From Auanema rhodensis (Eukaryota; Nematoda; Chromadorea; Rhabditida; Rhabditidae), in assembly GCA_964057225.1 (NCBI GenBank), contig OZ059898.1:20313267-20377266 (forward strand): 64,000 nucleotides of DNA, written 5' to 3'. Shown in pieces: positions 42,001 through 54,371 of the stretch (position 1 is the first letter of the stretch; every line of letters begins with the position of its first letter). Below the pieces are notes generated by a model, which saw nothing but the letters and a program-made list of their open reading frames with translations, had not been told where the DNA came from and ran no database searches. Position numbers and translations under genes: made by a program.

Positions 42001-45000
42001 AATAAAAATTTGTTTTTAAACTAATATGGACATGGGGAATCTAATTTTTAAAACCGCATTTCTTTATCTTTCAAGTGAAGCGAGTTACATACCAAGTGCA
42101 CATCACGTGTACATTTAATTAGCATAAATTAAAGTTCACGTAAATTTCAAAGTCATGGTTACCATACACCAATATCAATAAAAATTTGTTTTTAGACTAA
42201 TTTGGACATGGGGAATCTAATTTTGAAAACCGCATCTCTTTATCTTTCACGTGAAGCGAGTTACATACCTAGTGCACATCACGTGTACATTTAATTAGCA
42301 TAAATTAAAGTTCACGTAAATTTCAAAGTCATGGTTACCATGAACCAATAACAATAAAAATTTGTTTTTAGACTAATATGGACATGGGGAATCTAATTTT
42401 GAAAACCGCATCTCTTTATCTTTCACGTGAAGCGAGTTACATACCTAGTGCACATCACGTGTACATTTAATTAGCATAAATTAAAGTTCACGTAAATTTC
42501 AAAGTCATGGTTACCATGAACCAATATCAATAAAAATTTGTTTTTAGACTAATATGGACATGGGGAATCTAATTTTGAAAACCGCATCTCTTTATCTTTC
42601 ACGTGAAGCGAGTTACATACCTAGTGCACATCACGTGTACATTTAATTAGCATAAATTAAAGTTCACGTAAATTTCAAAGTCATGGTTACCATGAACCAA
42701 TATCAATAAAAATTTGTTTTTAGACTAATATGGACATGGGGAATCTAATTTTGAAAACCGCATCTCTTTATCTTTCAAGTGAAGCGAGTTTTATACCAAG
42801 TGCACATCACGTGTACATTTAATTAGCATAAATTAAAGTTCACGTAAATTTCAAAGTCATGGTTACCATGAACCAATATCAATAAAAATTTGTTTTTAAA
42901 CTAATATGGACATGGGGAATCTAATTTTGAAAACCGCATCTCTTTATCTTTCACGTGAAGCGAGTTACATACCAAGTGCACATCACGTGTACATTTAATT
43001 AGCTTAAATTAAAGTTCACGTAAATTTCAAAGTCATGGTTACCATGAACCAATATCAATAAAAATTTGTTTTTAAACTAATATGGACATGGAGAATCTAA
43101 TTTTAAAAACCGCATCTCTTTATCTTTCACGTGAAGCGAGTTACATACCTAGTGCACATCACGTGTACATTTAATTAGCATAAATTAAAGTTCACGTAAA
43201 TTTCAAAGTCATGGTTACCATGAACCAATATCAATAAAAATTTGTTTTTAAACTAATATGGACATGGAGAATCTAATTTTAAAAACCGCATCTCTTTATC
43301 TTTCACGTGAAGCGAGTTACATACCTAGTGCACATCACGTGTACATTTAATTAGCATAAATTAAAGTTCACGTAAATTTCAAAGTCATGGTTACCATGAA
43401 CCAATATCAATAAAAATTTGTTTTTAGACTAATAGGGACATGGGGAATCTAATTTTGAAAACCGCATCTCTTTATCTTTCACGTGAAGCGAGTTACATAT
43501 AAAGTGCACATCACGTGTACATTTAATTAGCATAAATTAAAGTTCACGTAAATTTCAAAGTCATGGTTACCATGCACCAATATCAATAAAAATTTGTTTT
43601 TAGACTAATATGGACATGGGGAATCTAATTTTGAAAACCGCATCTCTTTATCTTTCACGTGAAGCGAGTTACATACCAAGTGCACATCACGTGTACATTT
43701 AATTAGCATAAATTAAAGTTCACGTAAATTTCAAAGTCATGGTTACCATGAACCAATATCAATAAAAATTTGTTTTTAGACTAATATGGACATGGGGAAT
43801 CTAATTTTGAAAACTGCATCTCTTTATCTTTCACGTGAAGCGAGTTACATACCAAGTGCACATCACGTGTACATTTAATTAGCATAAATTAAAGTTCATG
43901 TAAATTTCAAAGTCATGGTTACCATGCACCAATATCAATAAAAGTTTGTTTTTAGACTAATATGGACATGGGGAATCTAATTTTGAGAACCGCATCTCTT
44001 TATCTTTCACGTGAAGCGAGTTACATATAAAGTGCACATCACGTGTACATTTAATTAGCATAAATTAAAGTTCACGTAAGTTTCAAAGTCATGGTTACCA
44101 TGAACCAATATCAAGAAAAATTTGTTTTTAGACTAATATGGACATGGGGAATCTAATTTTGAAAACCGCATCTCTTTATCTTTCACGTGAAGCGAGTTAC
44201 ATACCAAGTGCACATCACGTGTACATTTAATTAGCATAAATTAAAGTTCACGTAAATTTCAAAGTCATGGTTACCATGAACCAATATCAATAAAAATTTG
44301 TTTTTAAACTAATATGGACATGGGGAATCTAATTTTTAAAACCGCATTTCTTTATCTTTCAAGTGAAGCGAGTTACATACCAAGTGCACATCACGTGTAC
44401 ATTTAATTAGCATAAATTAAAGTTCACGTAAATTTCAAAGTCATGGTTACCATGAACCAATATCAATAAAAATTTGTTTTCAAACTAATATGGACATGGG
44501 GATTCTAATTTTGAAAACCGCATCTCTTTATCTTTCACGTGAAGCGAGTTACATACCTAGTGCACATCACGTGTACATTTAATTAGCATAAATTAAAGTT
44601 CACGTAAATTTCAAAGTCATGGTTACCATGAACCAATATCAATAAAAATTTGTTTTTAGACTAATTTGAACATGGGGAATCTAATTTTGAAAACCGCATC
44701 TCTTTATCTTTCAAGTGAAGCGAGTTACATACCAAGTGCACATCACGTGTACATTTAATTAGCATAAATTAAAGTTCACGTAAATTTCAAAGTCATGGTT
44801 ACCATGAACCAATATCAATAAAAATTTGTTTTTAAACTAATATGGACATGGGGAATCTAATTTTGAAAACCGCATCTCTTTATCTTTCACGTGAAGCGAG
44901 TTACATACCAAGTGCACATCACGTGTACATTTAATTAGCATAAATTAAAGTTCACGTAAATTTCAAACTCATGGTTACCATGCACCAATATCAATAAAAA

Positions 45001-45045
45001 TTTGTTTTTAGACTAATATGGACATGGAGAATCTAATTTTGAAAA
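39062..45045. repeat. Duplication in domain B, period 3,168 bp (18 monomers)
   Basis: Markers at exactly 3,168-bp spacing are CAATAACAAT (39,184/42,352), TTAGCTTAAA (39,833/43,001), CTAATAGGG (40,259/43,427), ATCAAGAAAA (40,947/44,115) and CTAATTTGAACATG (41,491/44,659). Matching segments are 39,062-41,877 and 42,230-45,045, with two non-matching monomers (41,878-42,229) between them. Confidence 0.8.
41702..41877. repeat. A/C-type monomer inside domain B
   Basis: This monomer has C109, GCACCAAT and GGAG, the A/C haplotype, surrounded by G109/GAACCAAT/GGGG monomers. It was copied with the 3,168-bp duplication to 44,870 and with the 1,584-bp step to 46,454. A second A/C-type monomer with CTATTTTTA sits at 45,046-45,221. 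Confidence 0.7.
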
Positions 45046-46629
45046 CCGCATCTCTTTATCTTTCACGTGAAGCGAGTTACATACCAAGTGCACATCACGT
45101 GTACATTTAATTAGCATAAATTAAAGTTCACGTAAATTTCAAACTCATGGTTACCATGCACCAATATCAATAAAAATTTGTTTTTAGACTAATATGGACA
45201 TGGAGAATCTATTTTTAAAAACCGCATCTCTTTATCTTTCACGTGAAGCGAGTTACATACCAAGTGCACATCACGTGTACATTTAATTAGCATAAATTAA
45301 AGTTCACGTAAATTTCAAAGTCATGGTTACCATGAACCAATATCAATAAAAATTTGTTTTTAGACTAATATGGACATGGGGAATCTAATTTTGAAAACTG
45401 CATCTCTTTATCTTTCACGTGAAGCGAGTTACATACCAAGTGCACATCACGTGTACATTTAATTAGCATAAATTAAAGTTCATGTAAATTTCAAAGTCAT
45501 GGTTACCATGCACCAATATCAATAAAAGTTTGTTTTTAGACTAATATGGACATGGGGAATCTAATTTTGAGAACCGCATCTCTTTATCTTTCACGTGAAG
45601 CGAGTTACATATAAAGTGCACATCACGTGTACATTTAATTAGCATAAATTAAAGTTCACGTAAGTTTCAAAGTCATGGTTACCATGAACCAATATCAAGA
45701 AAAATTTGTTTTTAGACTAATATGGACATGGGGAATCTAATTTTGAAAACCGCATCTCTTTATCTTTCACGTGAAGCGAGTTACATACCAAGTGCACATC
45801 ACGTTTACATTTAATTAGCATAAATTAAAGTTCACGTAAATTTCAAAGTCATGGTTACCATGAACCAATATCAATAAAAATTTGTTTTTAAACTAATATG
45901 GACATGGGGAATCTAATTTTTAAAACCGCATTTCTTTATCTTTCAAGTGAAGCGAGTTACATACCAAGTGCACATCACGTGTACATTTAATTAGCATAAA
46001 TTAAAGTTCACGTAAATTTCAAAGTCATGGTTACCATGAACCAATATCAATAAAAATTTGTTTTCAAACTAATATGGACATGGGGATTCTAATTTTGAAA
46101 ACCGCATCTCTTTATCTTTCACGTGAAGCGAGTTACATACCTAGTGCACATCACGTGTACATTTAATTAGCATAAATTAAAGTTCACGTAAATTTCAAAG
46201 TCATGGTTACCATGAACCAATATCAATAAAAATTTGTTTTTAGACTAATTTGAACATGGGGAATCTAATTTTGAAAACCGCATCTCTTTATCTTTCAAGT
46301 GAAGCGAGTTACATACCAAGTGCACATCACGTGTACATTTAATTAGCATAAATTAAAGTTCACGTAAATTTCAAAGTCATGGTTACCATGAACCAATATC
46401 AATAAAAATTTGTTTTTAAACTAATATGGACATGGGGAATCTAATTTTGAAAACCGCATCTCTTTATCTTTCACGTGAAGCGAGTTACATACCAAGTGCA
46501 CATCACGTGTACATTTAATTAGCATAAATTAAAGTTCACGTAAATTTCAAACTCATGGTTACCATGCACCAATATCAATAAAAATTTGTTTTTAGACTAA
46601 TATGGACATGGAGAATCTAATTTTGAAAA
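43638..46629. repeat. Duplication across the B/C edge, period 1,584 bp (9 monomers)
   Basis: GTTCATGTAAA (43,897/45,481), ATCAAGAAAA (44,115/45,699) and CTAATTTGAACATG (44,659/46,243) recur 1,584 bp apart. Segments 43,638-45,045 and 45,222-46,629 match, separated by a single A/C-type monomer with CTATTTTTA. The second copy reaches the transition into domain C. Confidence 0.75.
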
Positions 46630-47333
46630 CCGCATCTCTTTATCTTTCACGTGAAGCGAGTTACATACCAAATGCACATCACGTGTACATTTAATTAGCA
46701 TAAATTAAAGTTCACGTAAATTTCAAACTCATGGTTACCATGCACCAATATCAATAAAAATTTGTTTTTAGACTAATATGGACATGGAGAATCTAATTTT
46801 GAAAACCGCATCTCTTTATCTTTCACGTGAAGCGAGTTACATACCAAGTGCACATCACGTGTACATTTAATTAGCATAAATTAAAGTTCACGTAAATTTC
46901 AAAGTCATGGTTACCATGCACCAATATCAATAAAATTTTGTTTTTAGACTAATATGGACATGGGGAATCTAATTTTGAAAACCGCATCTCTTTATCTTTC
47001 ACGTGAAGCGAGTTACATACCAAATGCACATCACGTGTACATTTAATTAGCATAAATTAAAGTTCACGTAAATTTCAAACTCATGGTTACCATGCACCAA
47101 TATCAATAAAAATTTGTTTTTAGACTAATATGGACATGGAGAATCTAATTTTGAAAACCGCATCTCTTTATCTTTCACGTGAAGCGAGTTACATACCAAG
47201 TGCACATCACGTGTACATTTAATTAGCATAAATTAAAGTTCACGTAAATTTCAAAGTCATGGTTACCATGCACCAATATCAATAAAATTTTGTTTTTAGA
47301 CTAATATGGACATGGGGAATCTAATTTTGAAAA
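46630..47333. repeat. Dimer duplication, period 352 bp
   Basis: The ACCAAATGCAC variant occurs at 46,671 and 47,023. In both copies it is followed by a G109/AAAATTTTG/GGGG monomer. The two 352-bp copies are 46,630-46,981 and 46,982-47,333. Confidence 0.65.
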
Positions 47334-47861
47334 CCGCATCTCTTTATCTTTCACGTGAAGCGAGTTACATACCAAGTGCACATCACGTGTACATTTAATT
47401 AGCATAAATTAAAGTTCACGTAAATTTCAAACTCATGGTTACCATGCACCAATATCAATACAATTTTGTTTTTAGACTAATATGGACATGGGGAATCTAA
47501 TTTTGAAAACCGCATCTCTTTATCTTTCACGTGAAGCGAGTTACATACCAAGTGCACATCACGTGTACATTTAATTAGCATAAATTAAAGTTCACTTAAA
47601 TTTCAAAGTCATGGTTACCATGCACCAATATCAATAAAAATTTGTTTTTAGACTAATATGGACATGGGGAATCTAATTTTGAAAACCGCATCTCTTTATC
47701 TTTCACGTGAAGCGAGTTACATACCAAGTGCACATCACGTGTACATTTAATTAGCATAAATTAAAGTTCACTTAAATTTGAAAGTCATGGTTACCATGCA
47801 CCAATATCAATAAAATTTTGTTTTTAGACTAATATGGACATGGGGAATCTAATTTTGAAAA

Positions 47862-48917
47862 TCGCATCTCTTTATCTTTCACGTGAAGCGAGTTACATAC
47901 CAAGTGCACATCCCGTGTACATTTAATTAGCATAAATTAAAGTTCACGTAAATTTCAAACTCATGGTTACCATGCACCAATATCAATAAAAATTTGTTTT
48001 TAGAGTAATATGGACATGGAGAATCTATTTTTAAAAACCGCATCTCTTTATCTTTCACGTGAAGCGAGTTACATACCAAGTGCACATCACGTGTACATTT
48101 AATTAGCATAAATTAAAGTTCACGTAAATTTCAAACTCATGGTTACCATGCACCAATATCAATAAAATTTTGTTTTTAGACTAATATGGACATGGGGAAT
48201 CTAATTTTGAAAACCGCATCTCTTTATCTTTCACGTGAAGCGAGTTACATACCAAGTGCACATCACGTGTACATTTAATTAGCATAAATTAAAGTTCACG
48301 TAAATTTCAAACTCATGGTTACCATGCACCAATATCAATAAAAATTTGTTTTTAGACTAATATGGACATGGAGAATCTAATTTTGAAAACCGCATCTCTT
48401 TATCTTTCACGTGAAGCGAGTTACATACCAAGTGCACATCACGTGTACATTTAATTAGCATAAATTAAAGTTCACGTAAATTTCAAACTCATGGTTACCA
48501 TGCACCAATATCAATAAAAATTTGTTTTTAGAGTAATATGGACATGGAGAATCTATTTTTAAAAACCGCATCTCTTTATCTTTCACGTGAAGCGAGTTAC
48601 ATACCAAGTGCACATCACGTGTACATTTAATTAGCATAAATTAAAGTTCACGTAAATTTCAAACTCATGGTTACCATGCACCAATATCAATAAAATTTTG
48701 TTTTTAGACTAATATGGACATGGGGAATCTAATTTTGAAAACCGCATCTCTTTATCTTTCACGTGAAGCGAGTTACATACCAAGTGCACATCCCGTGTAC
48801 ATTTAATTAGCATAAATTAAAGTTCACGTAAATTTCAAACTCATGGTTACCATGCACCAATATCAATAAAAATTTGTTTTTAGACTAATATGGACATGGG
48901 GAATCTATATTTGAAAA
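47862..48917. repeat. Trimer duplication, period 528 bp
   Basis: The GAGTAATATGG variant appears 528 bp apart (near 48,004 and 48,532) in monomers that also share CTATTTTTA. Both are followed by a C109/AAAATTTTG/GGGG monomer. The third monomer of each trimer differs. Confidence 0.6.
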
Positions 48918-51900
48918 ACGCATCTCTTTATCTTTCACGTGAAGCGAGTTACATACCAAGTGCACATCACGTGCACATTTAATTAGCATAAATCAAAGTT
49001 CACGTAAATTTCAAAGTCATGGTTACCATGCACCAATATCAATAAAATTTTGTTTTTAGACTAATATGGACATGGGGAATCTAATTATGAAAACCGCATC
49101 TCTTTATCTTTCACGTGAAGCGAGTTACATACCAAGTGCACATCACGTGTACATTTAATTAGCATAAATTAAAGTTCACGTAAATTTCAAAGTCATGGTT
49201 ACCATGCACCAATATCAATAAAATTTTGTTTTTAGACTAATATGGACATGGGGAATCTAATTTTGAAAACCGCATCTCTTTATTTTTCACGTGAAGCGAG
49301 TTACATACCAAGTGCACATCACGTGTACATTTAATTAGCATAAATTAAAGTTCACGTAAATTTCAAACTCATGGTTACCATGCACCAATATCAATAAAAA
49401 TTTGTTTTTAGACTAATATGGACATGGAGAATCTAATTTTAAAAACCGCATCTCTTTATCTTTCACGTGAAGCGAGTTACATACCAAGTGCACATCACGT
49501 GTACATTTAATTAGCATAAATTAAAGTTCACGTAAATTTCAAAGTCATGGTTACCATGCACCAATATCAATAAAATTTTATTTTTAGACTAATATGGACA
49601 TGGGGAATCTAATTTTGAAAACCGCATCTCTTCATCTTTCACGTGAAGCGAGTTACATACCAAGTGCACATCACGTGTACATTTAATTAGCATAAATTAA
49701 AGTTCACGTAAATTTCAAACTCATGGTTACCATGCACCAATATCAATAAAAATTTGTTTTTAGACTAATATGGACATGGAGAATCTAATTTTGAAAACGG
49801 CATCTCTTTATCTTTCACGTGAAGCGAGTTACATACCAAGTGCACATCACGTGTACATTTAATTAGCATAAATTAAAGTTCACGTAAATTTCAAACTCAT
49901 GGTTACCATGCACCAATATCAATAAAAATTTGTTTTTAGACTAATATGGACATGGAGAATCTATTTTTAAAAACCGCATCTCTTTATCTTTCACGTGAAG
50001 CGAGTTACATACCAAGTGCACATCACGTGTACATTTAATTAGCATAAATTAAAGTTCACGTAAATTTCAAACTCATGGTTACCATGCACCAATATCAATA
50101 GAAATTTGTTTTTAGACTAATATGGACATGGAGAATCTAATTTTGAAAACCGCATCTCTTTATCTTTCACGTGAAGCGAGTTACATACCAAGTGCACATC
50201 ACGTGTACATTTAATTAGCATAAATTAAAGTTCACGTAAATTTCAAAGTCATGGTTACCATGCACCAATATCAATAATATTTTGTTTTTAGACTAATATG
50301 GACATTAGGAATCTAATTTTGAAAACCGCATCTCTTTATCTTTCACGTGAAGCGAGTTACATACCAAGTGCACATCACGTGTACTTTTAATTAGCATAAA
50401 TTAAAGTTCACGTAAATTTCAAACTCATGGTTACCATGCACCAATATCAATAAAAATTTGTTTTTAGACTAATATGGACATGGAGAATCTAATTTTGAAA
50501 ACCGCATCTCTTTATCTTTCACGTGAAGCGAGTTACATACCAAGTGCACATCACGTGTACTTTTAATTAGCATAAATTAAAGTTCACGTAAATTTCAAAC
50601 TCATGGTTACCATGCACCAATATCAATAAAAATTTGTTTTTAGACTAATATGGACATGGGGAATCTAATTTTGAAAACCGCATCTCGTATCTTCCACGTG
50701 AAGCGAGTTACATACCAAATGCACATCACGTGTACATTTAATTAGCATAAATTAAAGTTCACGTAATTTTCAAAGTCATGGTTACCATGAACCAATATCA
50801 ATGAATATTTGTTCTTAGACTAATATGGACATGGGGAATCTAATTTTGAAAACCGCATCTATTTATCTTTCACGCGAAGCGAGTTACATACCAAGTGCAC
50901 ATCACGTGTACATTTAATTAGCATAAAGTAAAGTTCACGTAAATTTCAAACTCATGGTTACCATGCACCAATATCAATAAAAATTTGTTTTTAGACTAAT
51001 ATGGACATGGAGAATCTAATTTTAAAAACCGCATCTCTTTATCTTTCACGTGAAGCGAGTTACATACCAAGTGCACATCACGTGTACATTTAATTAGCAT
51101 AAATTAAAGTTCACGTAAATTTCAAAGTCATGGTTACCATGCACCAATATCAATAAAATTTTATTTTTAGACTAATATGGACATGGGGAATCTAATTTTG
51201 AAAACCGCATCTCTTCATCTTTCACGTGAAGCGAGTTACATACCAAGTGCACATCACGTGTACATTTAATTAGCATAAATTAAAGTTCACGTAAATTTCA
51301 AACTCATGGTTACCATGCACCAATATCAATAAAAATTTGTTTTTAGACTAATATGGACATGGAGAATCTAATTTTGAAAACGGCATCTCTTTATCTTTCA
51401 CGTGAAGCGAGTTACATACCAAGTGCACATCACGTGTACATTTAATTAGCATAAATTAAAGTTCACGTAAATTTCAAACTCATGGTTACCATGCACCAAT
51501 ATCAATAAAAATTTGTTTTTAGACTAATATGGACATGGAGAATCTATTTTTAAAAACCGCATCTCTTTATCTTTCACGTGAAGCGAGTTACATACCAAGT
51601 GCACATCACGTGTACATTTAATTAGCATAAATTAAAGTTCACGTAAATTTCAAACTCATGGTTACCATGCACCAATATCAATAGAAATTTGTTTTTAGAC
51701 TAATATGGACATGGAGAATCTAATTTTGAAAACCGCATCTCTTTATCTTTCACGTGAAGCGAGTTACATACCAAGTGCACATCACGTGTACATTTAATTA
51801 GCATAAATTAAAGTTCACGTAAATTTCAAACTCATGGTTACCATGCACCAATATCAATAAAAATTTGTTTTTAGACTAATATGGACATGGAGAATCTATT

Positions 51901-54371
51901 TTTAAAAACCGCATCTCTTTATCTTTCACGTGAAGCGAGTTACATACCAAGTGCACATCACGTGTACATTTAATTAGCATAAATTAAAGTTCACGTAAAT
52001 TTCAAACTCATGGTTACCATGCACCAATATCAATAAAATTTTGTTTTTAGACTAATATGGACATGGGGAATCTAATTTTGAAAACCGCATCTCTTTATCT
52101 TTCACGTGAAGCGAGTTACATACCAAGTGCACATCCCGTGTACATTTAATTAGCATAAATTAAAGTTCACGTAAATTTCAAACTCATGGTTACCATGCAC
52201 CAATATCAATAAAAATTTGTTTTTAGACTAATATGGACATGGGGAATCTATATTTGAAAAACGCATCTCTTTATCTTTCACGTGAAGCGAGTTACATACC
52301 AAGTGCACATCACGTGTACATTTAATTAGCATAAATCAAAGTTCACGTAAATTTCAAAGTCATGGTTACCATGCACCAATATCAATAAAATTTTGTTTTT
52401 AGACTAATATGGACATGGGGAATCTAATTATGAAAACCGCATCTCTTTATCTTTCACGTGAAGCGAGTTACATACCAAGTGCACATCACGTGTACATTTA
52501 ATTAGCATAAATTAAAGTTCACGTAAATTTCAAAGTCATGGTTACCATGCACCAATATCAATAAAATTTTGTTTTTAGACTAATATGGACATGGGGAATC
52601 TAATTTTGAAAACCGCATCTCTTTATTTTTCACGTGAAGCGAGTTACATACCAAGTGCACATCACGTGTACATTTAATTAGCATAAATTAAAGTTCACGT
52701 AAATTTCAAACTCATGGTTACCATGCACCAATATCAATAAAAATTTGTTTTTAGACTAATATGGACATGGAGAATCTAATTTTAAAAACCGCATCTCTTT
52801 ATCTTTCACGTGAAGCGAGTTACATACCAAGTGCACATCACGTGTACATTTAATTAGCATAAATTAAAGTTCACGTAAATTTCAAAGTCATGGTTACCAT
52901 GCACCAATATCAATAAAATTTTATTTTTAGACTAATATGGACATGGGGAATCTAATTTTGAAAACCGCATCTCTTCATCTTTCACGTGAAGCGAGTTACA
53001 TACCAAGTGCACATCACGTGTACATTTAATTAGCATAAATTAAAGTTCACGTAAATTTCAAACTCATGGTTACCATGCACCAATATCAATAAAAATTTGT
53101 TTTTAGACTAATATGGACATGGAGAATCTAATTTTGAAAACGGCATCTTTTTATCTTTCACGTGAAGCGAGTTACATACCAAGTGCACATCACGTGTACA
53201 TTTAATTAGCATAAATTAAAGTTCACGTAAATTTCAAACTCATGGTTACCATGCACCAATATCAATAAAAATTTGTTTTTAGACTAATATGGACATGGAG
53301 AATCTATTTTTAAAAACCGCATCTCTTTATCTTTCACGTGAAGCGAGTTACATACCAAGTGCACATCACGTGTACATTTAATTAGCATAAATTAAAGTTA
53401 ACGTAAATTTCAAACTCATGGTTACCATGCACCAATATCAATAGAAATTTGTTTTTAGACTAATATGGACATGGAGAATCTAATTTTGAAAACCGCATCT
53501 CTTTATCTTTCACGTGAAGCGAGTTACATACCAAGTGCACATCACGTGTACATTTAATTAGCATAAATTAAAGTTCACGTAAATTTCAAAGTCATGGTTA
53601 CCATGCACCAATATCAATAATATTTTGTTTTTAGACTAATATGGACATTAGGAATCTAATTTTGAAAACCGCATCTCTTTATCTTTCACGTGAAGCGAGT
53701 TACATACCAAGTGCACATCACGTGTACTTTTAATTAGCATAAATTAAAGTTCACGTAAATTTCAAAGTCATGGTTACCATGCACCAATATCAATAAAATT
53801 TTGTTTTTAGACTAATATGGACATGGAGAATCTAATTTTGAAAACCGCATCTCTTTATCTTTCACGTGAAGCGAGTTACATACCAAGTGCACATCACGTG
53901 TACTTTTAATTAGCATAAATTAAAGTTCACGTAAATTTCAAACTCATGGTTACCATGCACCAATATCAATAAAAATTTGTTTTTAGACTAATATGGACAT
54001 GGGGAATCTAATTTTGAAAACCGCATCTCGTATCTTCCACGTGAAGCGAGTTACATACCAAATGCACATCACGTGTACATTTAATTAGCATAAATTAAAG
54101 TTCACGTAATTTTCAAAGTCATGGTTACCATGAACCAATATCAATGAATATTTGTTCTTAGACTAATATGGACATGGGGAATCTAATTTTGAAAACCGCA
54201 TCTATTTATCTTTCACGCGAAGCGAGTTACATACCAAGTGCACATCACGTGTACATTTAATTAGCATAAAGTAAAGTTCACGTAAATTTCAAACTCATGG
54301 TTACCATGCACCAATATCAATAAAAATTTGTTTTTAGACTAATATGGACATGGAGAATCTAATTTTGAAAA
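48390..54371. repeat. Duplication in domain C, period 3,343 bp (19 monomers)
   Basis: Markers at exactly 3,343 bp are GGAATCTATATTT (48,900/52,243), ATTAGG (50,304/53,647) and CTCGTATC (50,684/54,027). Matching segments are 48,390-51,028 and 51,733-54,371. The intervening 704 bp (51,029-51,732) is itself a copy of 49,446-50,149, with TTTTATTTTT at 49,580/51,163 and AACGGCATC at 49,799/51,382. Confidence 0.8.

Larger units (their letters stand above)
34134..46453. repeat. Domain B: 70 monomers with distinct alleles and no net indel
   Basis: Nearly all monomers have G109, GAACCAAT and GGGG. Private alleles include CCTAGTGCAC, TTTCAAGTGAAG, GAGTTTTATACC, TTTTTAAACTAAT, CTAATTTGG and CTAATAGGG. 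The anchor phase is the same at 34,134 and 46,982 (12,848 bp, 73 x 176), so no net insertion or deletion occurs. Several stretches (about 34.5-35.4, 36.4-37.1 and 37.8-38.7 kb) alternate CCTAGTG and TTCAAGTG monomers, a 352-bp dimeric higher-order repeat. Confidence 0.85.
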
